Shown here: in pieces, positions 1 through 8,877 of the stretch
How positions within the stretch are numbered: the stretch's first letter is position 1
How the letters are laid out: every line of letters begins with the position of its first letter
NCBI GenBank assembly: GCA_045648165.1
Contig: JAZRNL010000056.1
Location: forward strand, 1 to 41,342
Length of the DNA: 41,342 nucleotides
Direction of reading: 5' to 3'
Origin: RGIG9115 sp045648165
GTDB taxonomy: Bacteria > Bacillota > Clostridia > UBA1381
Position numbers and translations under genes: made by a program
Notes under the pieces: model-generated
What the model saw: the letters and a program-made list of their open reading frames with translations, nothing else
What the model was told of the DNA's origin: nothing
Database searches by the model: none

Positions 1-209
1 TACAATCTGCTAAAACGATTTAAAAATCGTTTTAAGGTGTTCAAAAGTCCAAAATGGAGTTTCAAACACTCATACGATGTTTGTTAGCTCATTTTACTAA
101 CTCTGACATACATTTTCGTTATTCCGAATACTGTCATAAAAAACTCAAATTTTCCGACAAGTTTCGCACTGTTTATTTTTCAATGTACAACTGCTCTCTT
201 TGCGACAGC
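1..209 (-). other. Putative rRNA-operon-type leader RNA running off the left edge
   Basis: No ORF on either strand makes sense as a gene here. On the minus strand a promoter at 216-244 would start a transcript near 209 that runs out of the window. The transcript contains a segment reading TTGTACATTGAAAAATAAAC (about 168-187), which resembles the CTTTGAAAACTRAACA-type leader found just upstream of 16S rRNA in many Firmicutes, and a perfect 11-bp hairpin at 11-34 (TAAAACGATTT, 2-nt loop). The reading as an rRNA leader is inference, because no rRNA sequence is inside the window. It could instead be the 5' untranslated region of an ordinary gene. Confidence 0.35.
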
Positions 210-215
210 TTTGTT

Positions 216-244
216 ATTCTAACACATGGTTAATGATTTGTCAA
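216..244 (-). promoter_or_regulatory. Sigma-A promoter, leftward
   Basis: On the minus strand, TTGACA (239-244) and TAGAAT (216-221) are separated by 17 bases. This is a near-perfect housekeeping promoter that points off the left edge, away from the NlpC/P60 gene. Confidence 0.65.
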
Positions 245-273
245 CACTTTTTTTGAAAAAAAGTGTTTTTTTA
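243..273 (+). terminator. Rho-independent terminator-like hairpin
   Basis: AACAC followed by seven T, then G, then seven A and GTGTT (243-267) forms a 12-bp perfect palindrome followed by a run of T. It would stop rightward transcription and lies just upstream of the leftward promoter, so it insulates the two directions. No gene is visible upstream within the window. Confidence 0.55.
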
Positions 274-529
274 TCGAAAAAACTAAATTTATGTGGTTTA
301 TTATCACTAAAACCCTATTTCCAGTATAATTACCTATGCAATTTGACATATTAACCATATGCTTACCTCAGTACTTTTTCCATTTTTTAAATTCTTATAC
401 ATCTTTTTCTAAAAATTCTGATTATTCATTACATTTATTTATCTTTGAATTTAATGATTTTTAAATATTTAGTTCTTAACCCTGTGAAACTTCATATAAT
501 TTTAATAACCACTGATGGAGGTTATGTTT

Positions 530-1366
530 ATGATTAAAACAAAACATATACTTATGTCAATACTTTCTGTTTCAATTATCAGTTCAACTATATATTATGA
601 AACAAAAAACATTTATGAGAAAACCGACACTCTGCCTGTTAGCAGTATTTATCAAAACAACAAAGAAACATTTATATTCGAAGCACCTGCAAGCCTGATT
701 AACGAAAAAAGTAATTTTAAAAAAAGCTATGTTCTTCTTAATTCTTACAAAGTACCTGTTTATAAATACCCCTCTTCCGCTTCAAAGTGCACGGACTATA
801 TAATAGAAGTCGAAGAAATAAATATATTGGAATCTACAGAAGATTGGTATAGGATATTATATGACGATACAAAAAGCGGTTATATATTGAAGGAACAAAC
901 TACTGAAAGTAAAACCGAAGCAGAAGATGCAGCGAAATCATTTAAGCAAAAGGCTTGTGCTCCACCCTCTTCACCCTCGGTTAATGTGATATCAAATGCA
1001 GACAAAGGACAAGAAGTTGTTAACTGCGCAAAAAAATATTTAGGAGTAAAATATGTTTACGGTGGTTCTTCCCCATCCGGATTTGACTGTTCCGGACTTG
1101 TGCAATATGTTTGCAAAAACGTAGGCATATCCGTGAACAGAACCGCTGCTTCTCAGTTTAACAACGGAAAAGCTGTCAACAAAAATGACCTTCTGCCAGG
1201 AGATTTGTTGTTCTTTGCAAAAAACGGGAGAATTCATCACGTTGGCATTTATGCCGGAGGCGGCAAAATGATACACGCTCCACAAACAGGAGACGTGGTC
1301 AAGCTTTCTGACATTAACACACCCTACCGTCAAAGAGAATTTGTTGGTGCCAGAAGGGTGTTTTAA
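530..1366 (+). CDS. Secreted NlpC/P60 peptidoglycan endopeptidase with SH3-like domain
   Basis: Cell-wall hydrolase of the NlpC/P60 family, which cleaves peptide stems of peptidoglycan outside the membrane. A hydrophobic N-terminal segment (residues about 7-22) acts as signal peptide or anchor. A bacterial SH3-like region covers about 60-125 and the catalytic NlpC/P60 domain about 160-278. The catalytic triad is visible as Cys187 in FDCSG, His237 in HHVGIY and His249 in MIHAP. Three in-frame ATGs exist at 515, 524 and 530; GGAGG at 517-521 is spaced correctly only for the ATG at 530, giving 278 residues. The gene stands alone on the plus strand between terminators. No clear promoter is seen; TATAAT at 325-330 is a weak candidate. 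The precise substrate bond is not deducible. Confidence 0.9.
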   Translation: MIKTKHILMSILSVSIISSTIYYETKNIYEKTDTLPVSSIYQNNKETFIFEAPASLINEKSNFKKSYVLLNSYKVPVYKYPSSASKCTDYIIEVEEINILESTEDWYRILYDDTKSGYILKEQTTESKTEAEDAAKSFKQKACAPPSSPSVNVISNADKGQEVVNCAKKYLGVKYVYGGSSPSGFDCSGLVQYVCKNVGISVNRTAASQFNNGKAVNKNDLLPGDLLFFAKNGRIHHVGIYAGGGKMIHAPQTGDVVKLSDINTPYRQREFVGARRVF

Positions 1367-1375
1367 GCAAAAATA

Positions 1376-1417
1376 GCGGATATGCCGAGTGTTCTTAATA
1401 GCACTCAGCATATCCGC
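1376..1417. terminator. Bidirectional terminator between convergent genes
   Basis: GCGGATATGC (1376-1385) pairs with GCATATCCGC (1408-1417), and GAGTG pairs with CACTC inside the stem with one mismatch. T-rich stretches flank both sides, so it can end both the NlpC/P60 gene and the leftward MFS gene. Confidence 0.75.
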
Positions 1418-1495
1418 CATCTTTTGTTGTCGTAAGAAGCACAACAAGGTTCCGGGCACTCGACCGCAATCAAAGATTACAGTCGGATCTGCTTC

Positions 1496-2734
1496 TTATT
1501 CTGCTTTCTTAAATTTCTTATTGATTACCGTAATTACCAAAATTCCCATCAAAGGAAAGAGTGCAGTTATAAGCATACCTATTTTCATTCCTATTTGTTC
1601 AGGTGAAAGTATTAACTTTTTACCTAACTCCACCACAAAATTGCTGCCTGCAACCACATCGACGACCACACCCATAAGTTGAGGTGCCACTGATGCTCCG
1701 AAATCCCCGCCCGCCGCCATAAGAGCATATGCCGCAACTCCGGGTTTGTGGATTTTTTCTTCCATTAATATAAGGGTACCGGGCCAGAGCATAGATGTGC
1801 AAACCCCTGTTAGTACACATGCAACCAACGATATATAAGGACTGCGGCTAAGTCCAGCTATGATATAGCAAACTGTTGCTCCTGACATTCCAAGAAAGAG
1901 TATTTTTGTTATATTATTCCCATACTTTGCATATAAAGTTCTTACTAATCCCAGGAGCATAGCAAATAAAGCAAGCCCAAAAATATCGCCTATAGCTTTC
2001 GAAATTTTAAGAGTGCTCTCAATGTATCCTGAAATCCAGTTTGTCATAACATTTTCTGCCGCACTGCCAAGAAATATACAACATACACATAGTCCCAGCA
2101 CAGAAGTTCTCTTCTTTGCTGAATTTTCCTTACTATTATGGCTTACATTCATTTCCGGTATGGGAGATGTGCAAAAAAGCACTCCCGCTATTGCAGGTAG
2201 AATTGCAAAAAATCCCGCAAGATAAACCCAGTTATGAGCACCAAAGAGCGTAAAGAACACCGTGCTGATTATAACAACACTAAGCACTCCCCAAGCATAC
2301 AAAGAATGAAGAAGGCTCATATCCCTGTCGGGGTTATCAGAAGGGATTGCCGCAACCAAAGGGCTGAGGAGAACTTCGCTAAGCCCGGCAGATATTGAAA
2401 ATATAACCGTACCGATAACAAGTCCTATATAAACATATTGCCCGAAAATCCAAGGAGATACTGCGTATATAAGAAGCCCCACAGTGGTAATGAAAGGCAT
2501 GAGCTTTACAGATTTTTGTATATTAAAATACTTAGAAAAAAATGAAAAAGCCAAATCAACACAAAGTTGTGTGCAAAAATTAATCAGCACTAAAGTTCCA
2601 AGCAAAGTATAAGATATACCATACATCTGCCTAAAAGTTATAAACAAAAGAGGTGGCATAGCAAAAATCGAGGACATTGCAAGATATGTATAGTAGCAAG
2701 TAAGTTTCGTTTTTCTGAAGTTAATTGTTTTCAT
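1496..2734 (-). CDS. MFS transporter (12-TM, substrate unknown)
   Basis: A 412-residue, strongly hydrophobic protein with the spacing of about 12 membrane helices, including a long, polar middle loop near residue 200 (NSKENSAKKRT). It is a major facilitator, probably moving a small solute by cation symport. The general layout is like the FHS (fucose/galactose/H+) or a similar sugar-porter group, but I cannot assign a substrate. GGAG sits about 7 bases before the ATG. It is the last gene of a leftward set: it starts 22 bases after the M50 protease stop, so the two are probably co-transcribed. The terminator hairpin 80 bases downstream ends the unit. Confidence 0.8.
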   Translation of the reverse strand: MKTINFRKTKLTCYYTYLAMSSIFAMPPLLFITFRQMYGISYTLLGTLVLINFCTQLCVDLAFSFFSKYFNIQKSVKLMPFITTVGLLIYAVSPWIFGQYVYIGLVIGTVIFSISAGLSEVLLSPLVAAIPSDNPDRDMSLLHSLYAWGVLSVVIISTVFFTLFGAHNWVYLAGFFAILPAIAGVLFCTSPIPEMNVSHNSKENSAKKRTSVLGLCVCCIFLGSAAENVMTNWISGYIESTLKISKAIGDIFGLALFAMLLGLVRTLYAKYGNNITKILFLGMSGATVCYIIAGLSRSPYISLVACVLTGVCTSMLWPGTLILMEEKIHKPGVAAYALMAAGGDFGASVAPQLMGVVVDVVAGSNFVVELGKKLILSPEQIGMKIGMLITALFPLMGILVITVINKKFKKAE

Positions 2735-2756
2735 AGTTAGTCTCCATCTGTATTAT

Positions 2757-3566
2757 TTAAAGCATTTTTATTATTTCTTTTTCAGAAACAATGCGCTTCA
2801 CTTCTCCTTCGCTTCCAAACTCCGCAACACACGTAACTACACCGGGACGTATATATTTAATGTATTTGCCCGGAACGAGCTCTCCGTCTGCGACGTAAAG
2901 TTTTACAGGCTTTCCGTTTTTGTTTCTTGAAATTTTATTTTGAAAAATAAGGTTCCGGACCGCAGCCTCGGAGTACTTCTCACTCAAAGTAAAAATGTTT
3001 GCAAACATAAGTGCACTTATAAAAACCACTGAATAGTTAAAATCCGTAAGTCTTACAATATATATGCCAAAACAAAGAACCACAAAAGCCAAAATTGACG
3101 AGGCAATTTTCATTATTCTGTTTACTGAAAACTCTGACAAAAAAAGTCCCAATATACGTTTTGCTATACTTCCACCATCTAACGGATATACCGGCAGTAG
3201 ATTTACAGATGCGAGCGCTATATTCACCGCAAAGCCATATCCGTATATATTTTCACCCTTGAAAGCTGTAATAAACACCAGTGCCAGAAGCATATTAGCG
3301 CAAGGCCCGGACAGATAAAGTATAATATCTTCCGCCGCATTGCAAACGATATTACTTTTGAGCCTGAGATTAACTCCAAAAGGATGGAGAGATACCTTTG
3401 ACGGCTTCAGACCAATAAACAAAGCAGCACCAAGATGTGCAATTTCGTGAATAACCATAGAGAAATAAGACATTAAAAAATACTCAGATTTCCCCCCTAA
3501 ATAACATACTATAAAAAACACTACAGTAAGAGGGTTTATATATATCCCTTTGCACACCTTTACCAT
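2757..3566 (-). CDS. M50 family intramembrane metalloprotease (SpoIVFB-like)
   Basis: Site-2 protease family, membrane-embedded zinc protease of 269 residues. HEIAH (about residues 40-44) is the HExxH zinc motif and NLLPVYPLDGG (about residues 122-132) is the second motif carrying the third, aspartate ligand. Several hydrophobic segments surround them, and a soluble C-terminal domain of about 80 residues follows, as in the SpoIVFB group. SpoIVFB cleaves pro-sigma-K in the mother cell during sporulation; that role here is inference, and no SpoIVFA partner is adjacent. AGGAGG lies 7 bases before the ATG and is part of an inverted repeat. The gene is followed by the MFS gene and preceded by the VanZ-like gene. 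Confidence 0.82.
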   Translation of the reverse strand: MVKVCKGIYINPLTVVFFIVCYLGGKSEYFLMSYFSMVIHEIAHLGAALFIGLKPSKVSLHPFGVNLRLKSNIVCNAAEDIILYLSGPCANMLLALVFITAFKGENIYGYGFAVNIALASVNLLPVYPLDGGSIAKRILGLFLSEFSVNRIMKIASSILAFVVLCFGIYIVRLTDFNYSVVFISALMFANIFTLSEKYSEAAVRNLIFQNKISRNKNGKPVKLYVADGELVPGKYIKYIRPGVVTCVAEFGSEGEVKRIVSEKEIIKML

Positions 3567-3573
3567 ACAATTC

Positions 3574-3600
3574 GCCTCCTATTTTATTGTATTCGGAGGC
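3574..3600 (-). promoter_or_regulatory. Inverted repeat that covers the ribosome binding site of the M50 gene
   Basis: GCCTCC (3574-3579) and GGAGGC (3595-3600) are a perfect 6-bp inverted repeat with a 15-base AT-rich loop. In the minus-strand mRNA the downstream arm is the AGGAGGC ribosome binding site of the M50 protease, so folding would hide it. The stem is short; regulation is only a possibility. Confidence 0.35.
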
Positions 3601-3611
3601 AAAATGATTTA

Positions 3612-4073
3612 TTAAGCTTTTTTTCTATGCTTTGAAATCAACAAAAGTATAAAGAGGCTTATTAAAACGCCAAGAACCGTTCCCGAAAAATCTATAAATA
3701 CATCAGTAATAAGACCGGCTCTTCCCTCTGATGTAAGTTGAATTGCCTCATCAACACACGCAGTAAACAACCCGGAAAACAAAACCCATATAAAAAAATG
3801 TTTCAAAGTTTGTCCATAAGCATAAACAATTCTGCAAGCAATACAGGACAATGCCGCAAATTCTGCCACGTGTGCGGATTTTCTTACTAAAATTGTGAGC
3901 AACTCCCGCAGGTTATCAGGAGGCGAACTTAAAAAAGGCATTATTATTCTTTCAAGCAAAATCACTATCACCCGGCTTTCATCAGAAGAAACTGCCGCCG
4001 GCTGTAATGATCTTATAAAAATAAATAAAGTTAATAATATATATAATCCTATCCAAATAAATCGTTTTTTCAC
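3612..4073 (-). CDS. VanZ-like membrane protein
   Basis: A small membrane protein of the VanZ/PF04892 family, with about 4 transmembrane helices. The signature KSAHVAEFAAL (about residues 64-74) and the stretch DEAIQLTSEGRAG followed by DVFIDFSGTVLG are visible. VanZ confers low-level teicoplanin resistance in enterococci, but most chromosomal homologues have unknown roles. An ATG at 4100 opens the frame but has no ribosome binding site. The GTG at 4071-4073 is preceded by TTGGAG with 8-base spacing, so I start there (153 residues). It is the first gene of the leftward VanZ-M50-MFS set. Resistance should not be inferred from this gene alone. Confidence 0.8.
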   Translation of the reverse strand: MKKRFIWIGLYILLTLFIFIRSLQPAAVSSDESRVIVILLERIIMPFLSSPPDNLRELLTILVRKSAHVAEFAALSCIACRIVYAYGQTLKHFFIWVLFSGLFTACVDEAIQLTSEGRAGLITDVFIDFSGTVLGVLISLFILLLISKHRKKA

Positions 4074-4118
4074 GAGAACAACTCCAAGATTTTTTATCAT
4101 ACTAACACATTTAATCTA

Positions 4119-4159
4119 ATAAGTCAATAGCGGAGTTTTTAACTCCGCTATTGACTTAT
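4119..4159 (-). terminator. Long perfect hairpin at the end of uxuB
   Basis: A 19-bp perfect inverted repeat (4119-4137 with 4141-4159) with a 3-base loop, containing ATAGCGGAGTT. Its outer base pairs include the uxuB stop codon. The T-run is on the plus-strand side (4162-4171); on the minus strand the tail is only moderately T-rich. It separates the uxu operon from the VanZ operon. Confidence 0.7.
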
Positions 4160-5763
4160 ACATATTTTTTTAATGTTTCCAGAACTGCACCTTCTGATTT
4201 AATCATTTCGTTGAAGTATCCTGTTACAAGCTCTGCAATTCCTGCTTCAAAAAGGTCAACACCAAAAATTCCGGTGTTTTTATATAGACCCTCAAATTTT
4301 GCCGACGTTACACAATCGCCTAATTTTATATCTTTTACATATGGTGTAGCCTCACCAAGCAATGGGTCAGGACTGAGTTCAAAAACTTTTCCGCTATCAT
4401 CAATTCCCATAAGGTATCTGAGCCAACCTGCAAATACAATCGGAATAACCTTCAACTTTTTTACAGACAGTTTTTCAGATGCAATATATGCTTTGATTGT
4501 TTCGCCAAAGCGTATTGCAAGCTTCTGGGAAGTATCTGTTGCAATTCGCTGCGGAGTATCAGGCATAAACGGATTTGGAATTCTTAAGTTTACGACTTCG
4601 TCAATAAATTTTTCAGGTTTGATTATACCGGGGTCCACAACAACGGGAAGTCCTTCCTTATAGCCTATGACTTCAACCATTTTCTTGAGCACCGGATTTT
4701 TCATTTCTTCGGATATAAGGTCATATCCCAAAAGGCATCCAAACACTGCAAGAGATGTATGAAGGGGATTAAGGCATGTACACACCTTCATTTTTTCAAC
4801 CTTATCTACTGTTTCCTTATCAGTGAAAATAACGCCGCCTTTTTCAAGAGCTGGCCTGCCGTTGGGGAAACAATCCTCCACAACAAGGTATTCACATTCT
4901 TCTGCATTTACAAATGGTGCGATGTATGTGCTTTTTTCTGTTATAAAAGGCGCCTGCTCCTCCACACCGTCAGTTTTTAGAATATCAAGAACTGCATTAT
5001 CGGGACGTGGTGTAATTTTATCAATCATAGTCCAAGGAAATGAAACCTTTGACTTATCGTTAATATATTCCACAAATCCTTTATCTGCCTTGCCGCCATT
5101 TACCCATGCATCTGCAAATGCATATACTGCAGAATAAAGCTTATCACCGTTATGGGAGCAGTTATCCATACTAACCATAGCTAAAGGAAGATTACCGGCA
5201 AGGTAACGTTCATACAAAAGAGCTGTCACTTTACCGATATAGCTTACAGGCTTTTCGGGACCGTTTTCCATATCAGCCGCAACTGCAGGGAAAAGCTCGC
5301 CTGCTGGGTTTGAAATGCTGTAGCCTTTTTCAGTTATTGTGAACGATGCAAGCTGGAGTGATGGTGATGCAAAAATTTTCTTAAGGCGTACAAAATGAGG
5401 TACATTGTCTGCGTCAAGGGCAAGAGCTTCCATAACACTTCCGATTACCTTTTTTTCGACATTTCCGTCTGCTTTAAAAGTTACAAGAATATTGTAATTA
5501 TCGTAAGCATCACACACCTTGTGAACTATTTCACAGTCGTAACCTTCAACCGCAGTAATACCTCTATCCATAACACCCTCATCAAGGAGCTTCTGGGCAA
5601 CGTTACACTGAAAGGCACGGAAAATGTTTCCTATTCCAAAGTGTACCCACACAGGGTTTTCTTTTGTTGCCGCAATTGCAGCTTCTCTATCGAAAGCGGG
5701 CAAAGTATATCCGGCACTTGTCCACTGTTCTTTATTTTTAAGTCCTTCTTCAGATAACTTCAT
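4156..5763 (-). CDS. uxuB: Mannitol dehydrogenase family; fructuronate reductase
   Basis: A 535-residue polyol-specific long-chain dehydrogenase, NAD(H)-dependent and cytosolic. In the hexuronate pathway it reduces D-fructuronate to D-mannonate. The N-terminal nucleotide-binding segment includes VHFGIGNIFRAF (about residues 40-51); the catalytic region contains KVCTCLNPLHTSLAV (about 327-341), which provides the Lys/Asn/His of the family. Length matches Firmicutes UxuB. The ATG is preceded by AAAGGA with 8-base spacing, and the gene begins 15 bases after the uxuA stop, so it is the second gene of a two-gene uxuA-uxuB operon. Related family members act on mannitol, altronate or arabinitol; the adjacency to mannonate dehydratase and a beta-glucuronidase makes fructuronate the best assignment. 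Confidence 0.88.
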   Translation of the reverse strand: MKLSEEGLKNKEQWTSAGYTLPAFDREAAIAATKENPVWVHFGIGNIFRAFQCNVAQKLLDEGVMDRGITAVEGYDCEIVHKVCDAYDNYNILVTFKADGNVEKKVIGSVMEALALDADNVPHFVRLKKIFASPSLQLASFTITEKGYSISNPAGELFPAVAADMENGPEKPVSYIGKVTALLYERYLAGNLPLAMVSMDNCSHNGDKLYSAVYAFADAWVNGGKADKGFVEYINDKSKVSFPWTMIDKITPRPDNAVLDILKTDGVEEQAPFITEKSTYIAPFVNAEECEYLVVEDCFPNGRPALEKGGVIFTDKETVDKVEKMKVCTCLNPLHTSLAVFGCLLGYDLISEEMKNPVLKKMVEVIGYKEGLPVVVDPGIIKPEKFIDEVVNLRIPNPFMPDTPQRIATDTSQKLAIRFGETIKAYIASEKLSVKKLKVIPIVFAGWLRYLMGIDDSGKVFELSPDPLLGEATPYVKDIKLGDCVTSAKFEGLYKNTGIFGVDLFEAGIAELVTGYFNEMIKSEGAVLETLKKYV

Positions 5764-5778
5764 TTATGCGTTCCTTTC

Positions 5779-6846
5779 TCAATTTGAGCTTTTTTCTATC
5801 GCTTCCCACAATCCGTTAAGGTATGCGGCACCAAGAGCTCTGTCGTAAAGTCCGTATCCGGGCATTGCGACCTCATCCCAGATCATTCTTCCATGGTCCG
5901 GACGTATTGGTCCTTCAAATCCAATATCGAAAAGCGCTTTCATTATTTCATACATATCGAATGTTCCGTCTGATGAAAGATGTGCTGCTTCCTCAAAATC
6001 AGTAGGTGTATTGAATTTAAGGTTACGCACATGAGCAAAATGAATTCTGCCCTTTAAAGAACGTATCATATCCGGAAGGTTATTTTCAAGATTGGTTCCG
6101 TATGAGCCAGAGCAAAAAGTTACGCCGTTATGAGGATCGTCTACCATTTTCATCATGCGATGAATATTTTCTTTGTTTATAATAATCCTTGGAAGCCCGA
6201 AAACACTCCATGCAGGATCATCGGGATGGATTGCCATATTTATGTCGTACTTATTGCACACAGGCATAATTCTTTCAAGGAAATATTTAAGGTTTTCAAA
6301 AAGCTTTTCATCATTTAAATCTTTATACATTTCAAAAAGCTCTTTAACCTTTTCCATACGTTCAGGTTCCCAACCGGGCATTACAGTACCGTTCATATCA
6401 GACTCGATTGATGCAAACATCCTTTCCGGGTCCATAGCATCAACAGTTGCCTGGTTATATGCGAGAACAGTTGATCCATCAGCGCGTTTTCTTGCAAGCT
6501 CTGTTCTTGTCCAGTCAAAAACAGGCATAAAGTTGTAACACACAAGATGAATGTCTTCCTTGCCAAGATTTTCAAGTGACTGTATATAATTATCAATGTA
6601 CATATCTCGGTCGGGAGTTCCTACTTTGATAGCATCGTGAACATTTACGCTTTCAATACCGCTTATGCGAAGGCCTGCTTCGGCTACCTCTTTTTTTAGT
6701 GCAGCAATCGCTTCACGAGTCCACACTTCACCCGGGGTTGTATCATAAAGAGTTGTTATTACTCCTTTAACTCCAGGAATTTGTCTTATTTGTTTTAATG
6801 TTACGGTATCAAACTTTGAACCGTACCAACGCAATGTCATTTCCAA
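5779..6846 (-). CDS. uxuA: Mannonate dehydratase
   Basis: Converts D-mannonate to 2-keto-3-deoxy-D-gluconate in the hexuronate pathway. The 355-residue protein is a TIM-barrel metal enzyme (UxuA family): it opens with MEMTLRWYG, shows ESVNVHDAIKVG near residue 64, MAIHPDDPAWSVFGLPRI near 205 and HVRN and DHGR near 273 and 317, with conserved His/Asp/Cys residues used for metal binding. The frame opens at a TTG (6846) with GGGTG at good spacing; an ATG follows at 6840 with a poorer ribosome binding site, so either could be used. It is the first gene of the leftward uxuA-uxuB operon, divergent from the beta-glucuronidase gene with about 200 AT-rich bases between. Confidence 0.92.
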   Translation of the reverse strand: MEMTLRWYGSKFDTVTLKQIRQIPGVKGVITTLYDTTPGEVWTREAIAALKKEVAEAGLRISGIESVNVHDAIKVGTPDRDMYIDNYIQSLENLGKEDIHLVCYNFMPVFDWTRTELARKRADGSTVLAYNQATVDAMDPERMFASIESDMNGTVMPGWEPERMEKVKELFEMYKDLNDEKLFENLKYFLERIMPVCNKYDINMAIHPDDPAWSVFGLPRIIINKENIHRMMKMVDDPHNGVTFCSGSYGTNLENNLPDMIRSLKGRIHFAHVRNLKFNTPTDFEEAAHLSSDGTFDMYEIMKALFDIGFEGPIRPDHGRMIWDEVAMPGYGLYDRALGAAYLNGLWEAIEKSSN

Positions 6847-6903
6847 AAAATATCACCCTTTTACATTATTTTAAAAATATTATATGCTATTTTTTTAAAA
6901 ATA

Positions 6904-6927
6904 TCTATTATGATTGTTGTCTATTAT
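6904..6927. repeat. 8-bp direct repeat in the uxuA/uidA divergent promoter region
   Basis: TCTATTAT occurs at 6904-6911 and again at 6920-6927, 16 bases apart. Placement in the 200-bp divergent control region would suit an activator that binds tandem half-sites. The region is very AT-rich, so chance is a real alternative, and no regulator gene lies beside it. Confidence 0.25.
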
Positions 6928-7049
6928 CTTTTGAAAAATTGATTATTTGAAAAAAATGGTTTTTATTTTTAGAATTTATTAAACCAACTGTGTATAAACT
7001 ATGCAAAACAATACTTATGCCAACAAAATCAGGCAGATTGGAGAATTAT

Positions 7050-8873
7050 ATGAAAAAATCAATGCTATACCCTGAAATGACAGCTACAAGACGTTTTTAT
7101 GATATGTGCGGAATGTGGGATTTCAAATTTGACCCTCAAGGCGAAGGCGAGAAAAAAGGATGGTATAACAATCTTGGAAAGTGTGAAAAAATGGTTGTTC
7201 CGTCAAGCTTTAACGATTACTTTACCGAAAAAGAGCAAAGAGAGTATACAGGTGATTTCTGGTACGAAACGAAAATAGTTGTGCCGGAAGAGCTAAAAGA
7301 TAAAAATGTATATCTTCGTTTTGACGCTGTAACCCACAGAGCTAAAGTATATGTAAACGGTGCAGAGGTTAGCTCTCACGAGGGCGGATTTATGCCATTT
7401 ACTGCAGAAATTAACGATGTAGTAAAATGGAACAAAGAAAACACTGTGGTGGTAAAGGTAAATAACGAACTCAGCCGCCAGTCACTCCCTGCCGGAGAAA
7501 CAAGAACACTTTCAAACGGCAAGAAAATTTGCAAGCCTTACTTTGACTTTTTCAACTACTCAGGAATTATACGTCCCGTTCGTCTTGTGGCAGTACCGAA
7601 AGAGGCAATAATTGATTTCTCTGTGGTACACTCAATTCACGGAGCTGATTGCATAACATCTTATATTGTTGAAACATCAGGTGAAAATGATGTAGAAATC
7701 GCAGTTTATAACGAAGAAAGAGAGCCCGTTGCACATTCAACAGGGAAAGCCGGAGAAATACGGATTAAAGATGTAAGATTATGGAACGTTCGTGATGCCT
7801 ATCTTTACACTTTTGAAATAAAAATAAAAAACGGGGACGATGTTATTGACGAATATTATGAGCAAATTGGAATTCGTACTGTAAAAATCGAAGGCAGCGA
7901 AATACTTGTAAACGGCAAGCCTGTATATCTTAAAGGTTTCGGGAAGCACGAGGACTCCCCACTTTATGGGCGCGGCTACAATCCCGCCGCAATCAAAAGG
8001 GACTTTGAGCTTATGAAATGGAGCGGTGCAAACTCATTCCGTACTGCACACTATCCGTACAGCGAAGAAATTATGCAAATGGCAGACAGAGAGGGTTTTC
8101 TTGTCATTGACGAGGTAGCTGCGGTTGGTTTTTTTGAAAGTCTTATGAACTTTATGGATGCGTCTACTAAAGCTTCCACCGGATTTTTTACTCATGAGGA
8201 TGTTCACACAAAAACAATGCAGGTACACAAAGATGCAATAAAAGAGCTTATACAAAGAGATAAAAACCGAGCCTCAGTTATAGCTTGGAGCCTTATGAAT
8301 GAGCCTGAAACCACAAATGATGCGGCAGTCCCTTATTTCAGGGAAATATTTGATTATGCAGGAACTCTTGACCCGCAGAAAAGGCCTAAAACATTTGCTC
8401 TCATAGCAATGTCACTCCCTGATACCTGCACATGCTATAACGTAGCCGACTTCCTGTGCCTTAACAGATATTATGGATGGTATATGCAAGGTGGGTTTGA
8501 AATTGAGGATGCAAGAGCTGCTTTTATTTCGGAAATGGATAAGTGGGAAGCTAAAAAGCTTGATAAACCATTTATTTTTTCGGAATTCGGTGCAGACACT
8601 TTGAACGGTATGCACAAGCTACCAAGCGTTATGTGGAGCGAAGAATACCAGAAGGAATATCTGAAAATGCAGTTTGAGGTATTTGACAGCTATGGCTTTG
8701 TAAAAGGCGAACAGATATGGAACTTTGCAGACTTTCAGACAACAGAGGGAATTATGCGTGCAGACGGAAATAAAAAAGGTATTTTCACCCGTGACCGTCA
8801 ACCAAAACTTGCCGCTTATTATATAAAAGAACGCTGGGAAAAACTACCACTTAGTTTTAAAGAAAGGAACTAA
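7050..8873 (+). CDS. uidA: Beta-glucuronidase (GH2)
   Basis: Hydrolyses beta-D-glucuronides to free glucuronate. The 607-residue protein has the GH2 order: sugar-binding domain, immunoglobulin-like domain, then TIM barrel. Acid/base Glu418 lies in MNEPE and nucleophile Glu512 in FSEFGADT. N574-K576 in GNKKG is the NxK signature that separates true glucuronidases from beta-galactosidases. A roughly 30-residue loop after EVAAVGF, matching the position of E. coli GUS loop 1, places it with the loop-1 type gut enzymes active on small glucuronides. There is no signal peptide, so it is cytoplasmic and needs a transporter, which is the next gene. The frame is open from 6990, but TTGGAG 6 bases before the ATG at 7050 decides the start, which matches family N-termini (LYPEMTATR). 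Confidence 0.95.
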   Translation: MKKSMLYPEMTATRRFYDMCGMWDFKFDPQGEGEKKGWYNNLGKCEKMVVPSSFNDYFTEKEQREYTGDFWYETKIVVPEELKDKNVYLRFDAVTHRAKVYVNGAEVSSHEGGFMPFTAEINDVVKWNKENTVVVKVNNELSRQSLPAGETRTLSNGKKICKPYFDFFNYSGIIRPVRLVAVPKEAIIDFSVVHSIHGADCITSYIVETSGENDVEIAVYNEEREPVAHSTGKAGEIRIKDVRLWNVRDAYLYTFEIKIKNGDDVIDEYYEQIGIRTVKIEGSEILVNGKPVYLKGFGKHEDSPLYGRGYNPAAIKRDFELMKWSGANSFRTAHYPYSEEIMQMADREGFLVIDEVAAVGFFESLMNFMDASTKASTGFFTHEDVHTKTMQVHKDAIKELIQRDKNRASVIAWSLMNEPETTNDAAVPYFREIFDYAGTLDPQKRPKTFALIAMSLPDTCTCYNVADFLCLNRYYGWYMQGGFEIEDARAAFISEMDKWEAKKLDKPFIFSEFGADTLNGMHKLPSVMWSEEYQKEYLKMQFEVFDSYGFVKGEQIWNFADFQTTEGIMRADGNKKGIFTRDRQPKLAAYYIKERWEKLPLSFKERN

Positions 8874-8877
8874 TCTG

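Noticed and set aside
1389..1682. Plus-strand ORF of 97 codons
   Set aside because: It is mostly antisense to the MFS transporter gene and starts inside the terminator hairpin, with no ribosome binding site.
3612..4073. VanZ-like gene as a glycopeptide resistance determinant
   Set aside because: No vanHAX-type genes are present and most VanZ-domain proteins in Clostridia have no resistance role.
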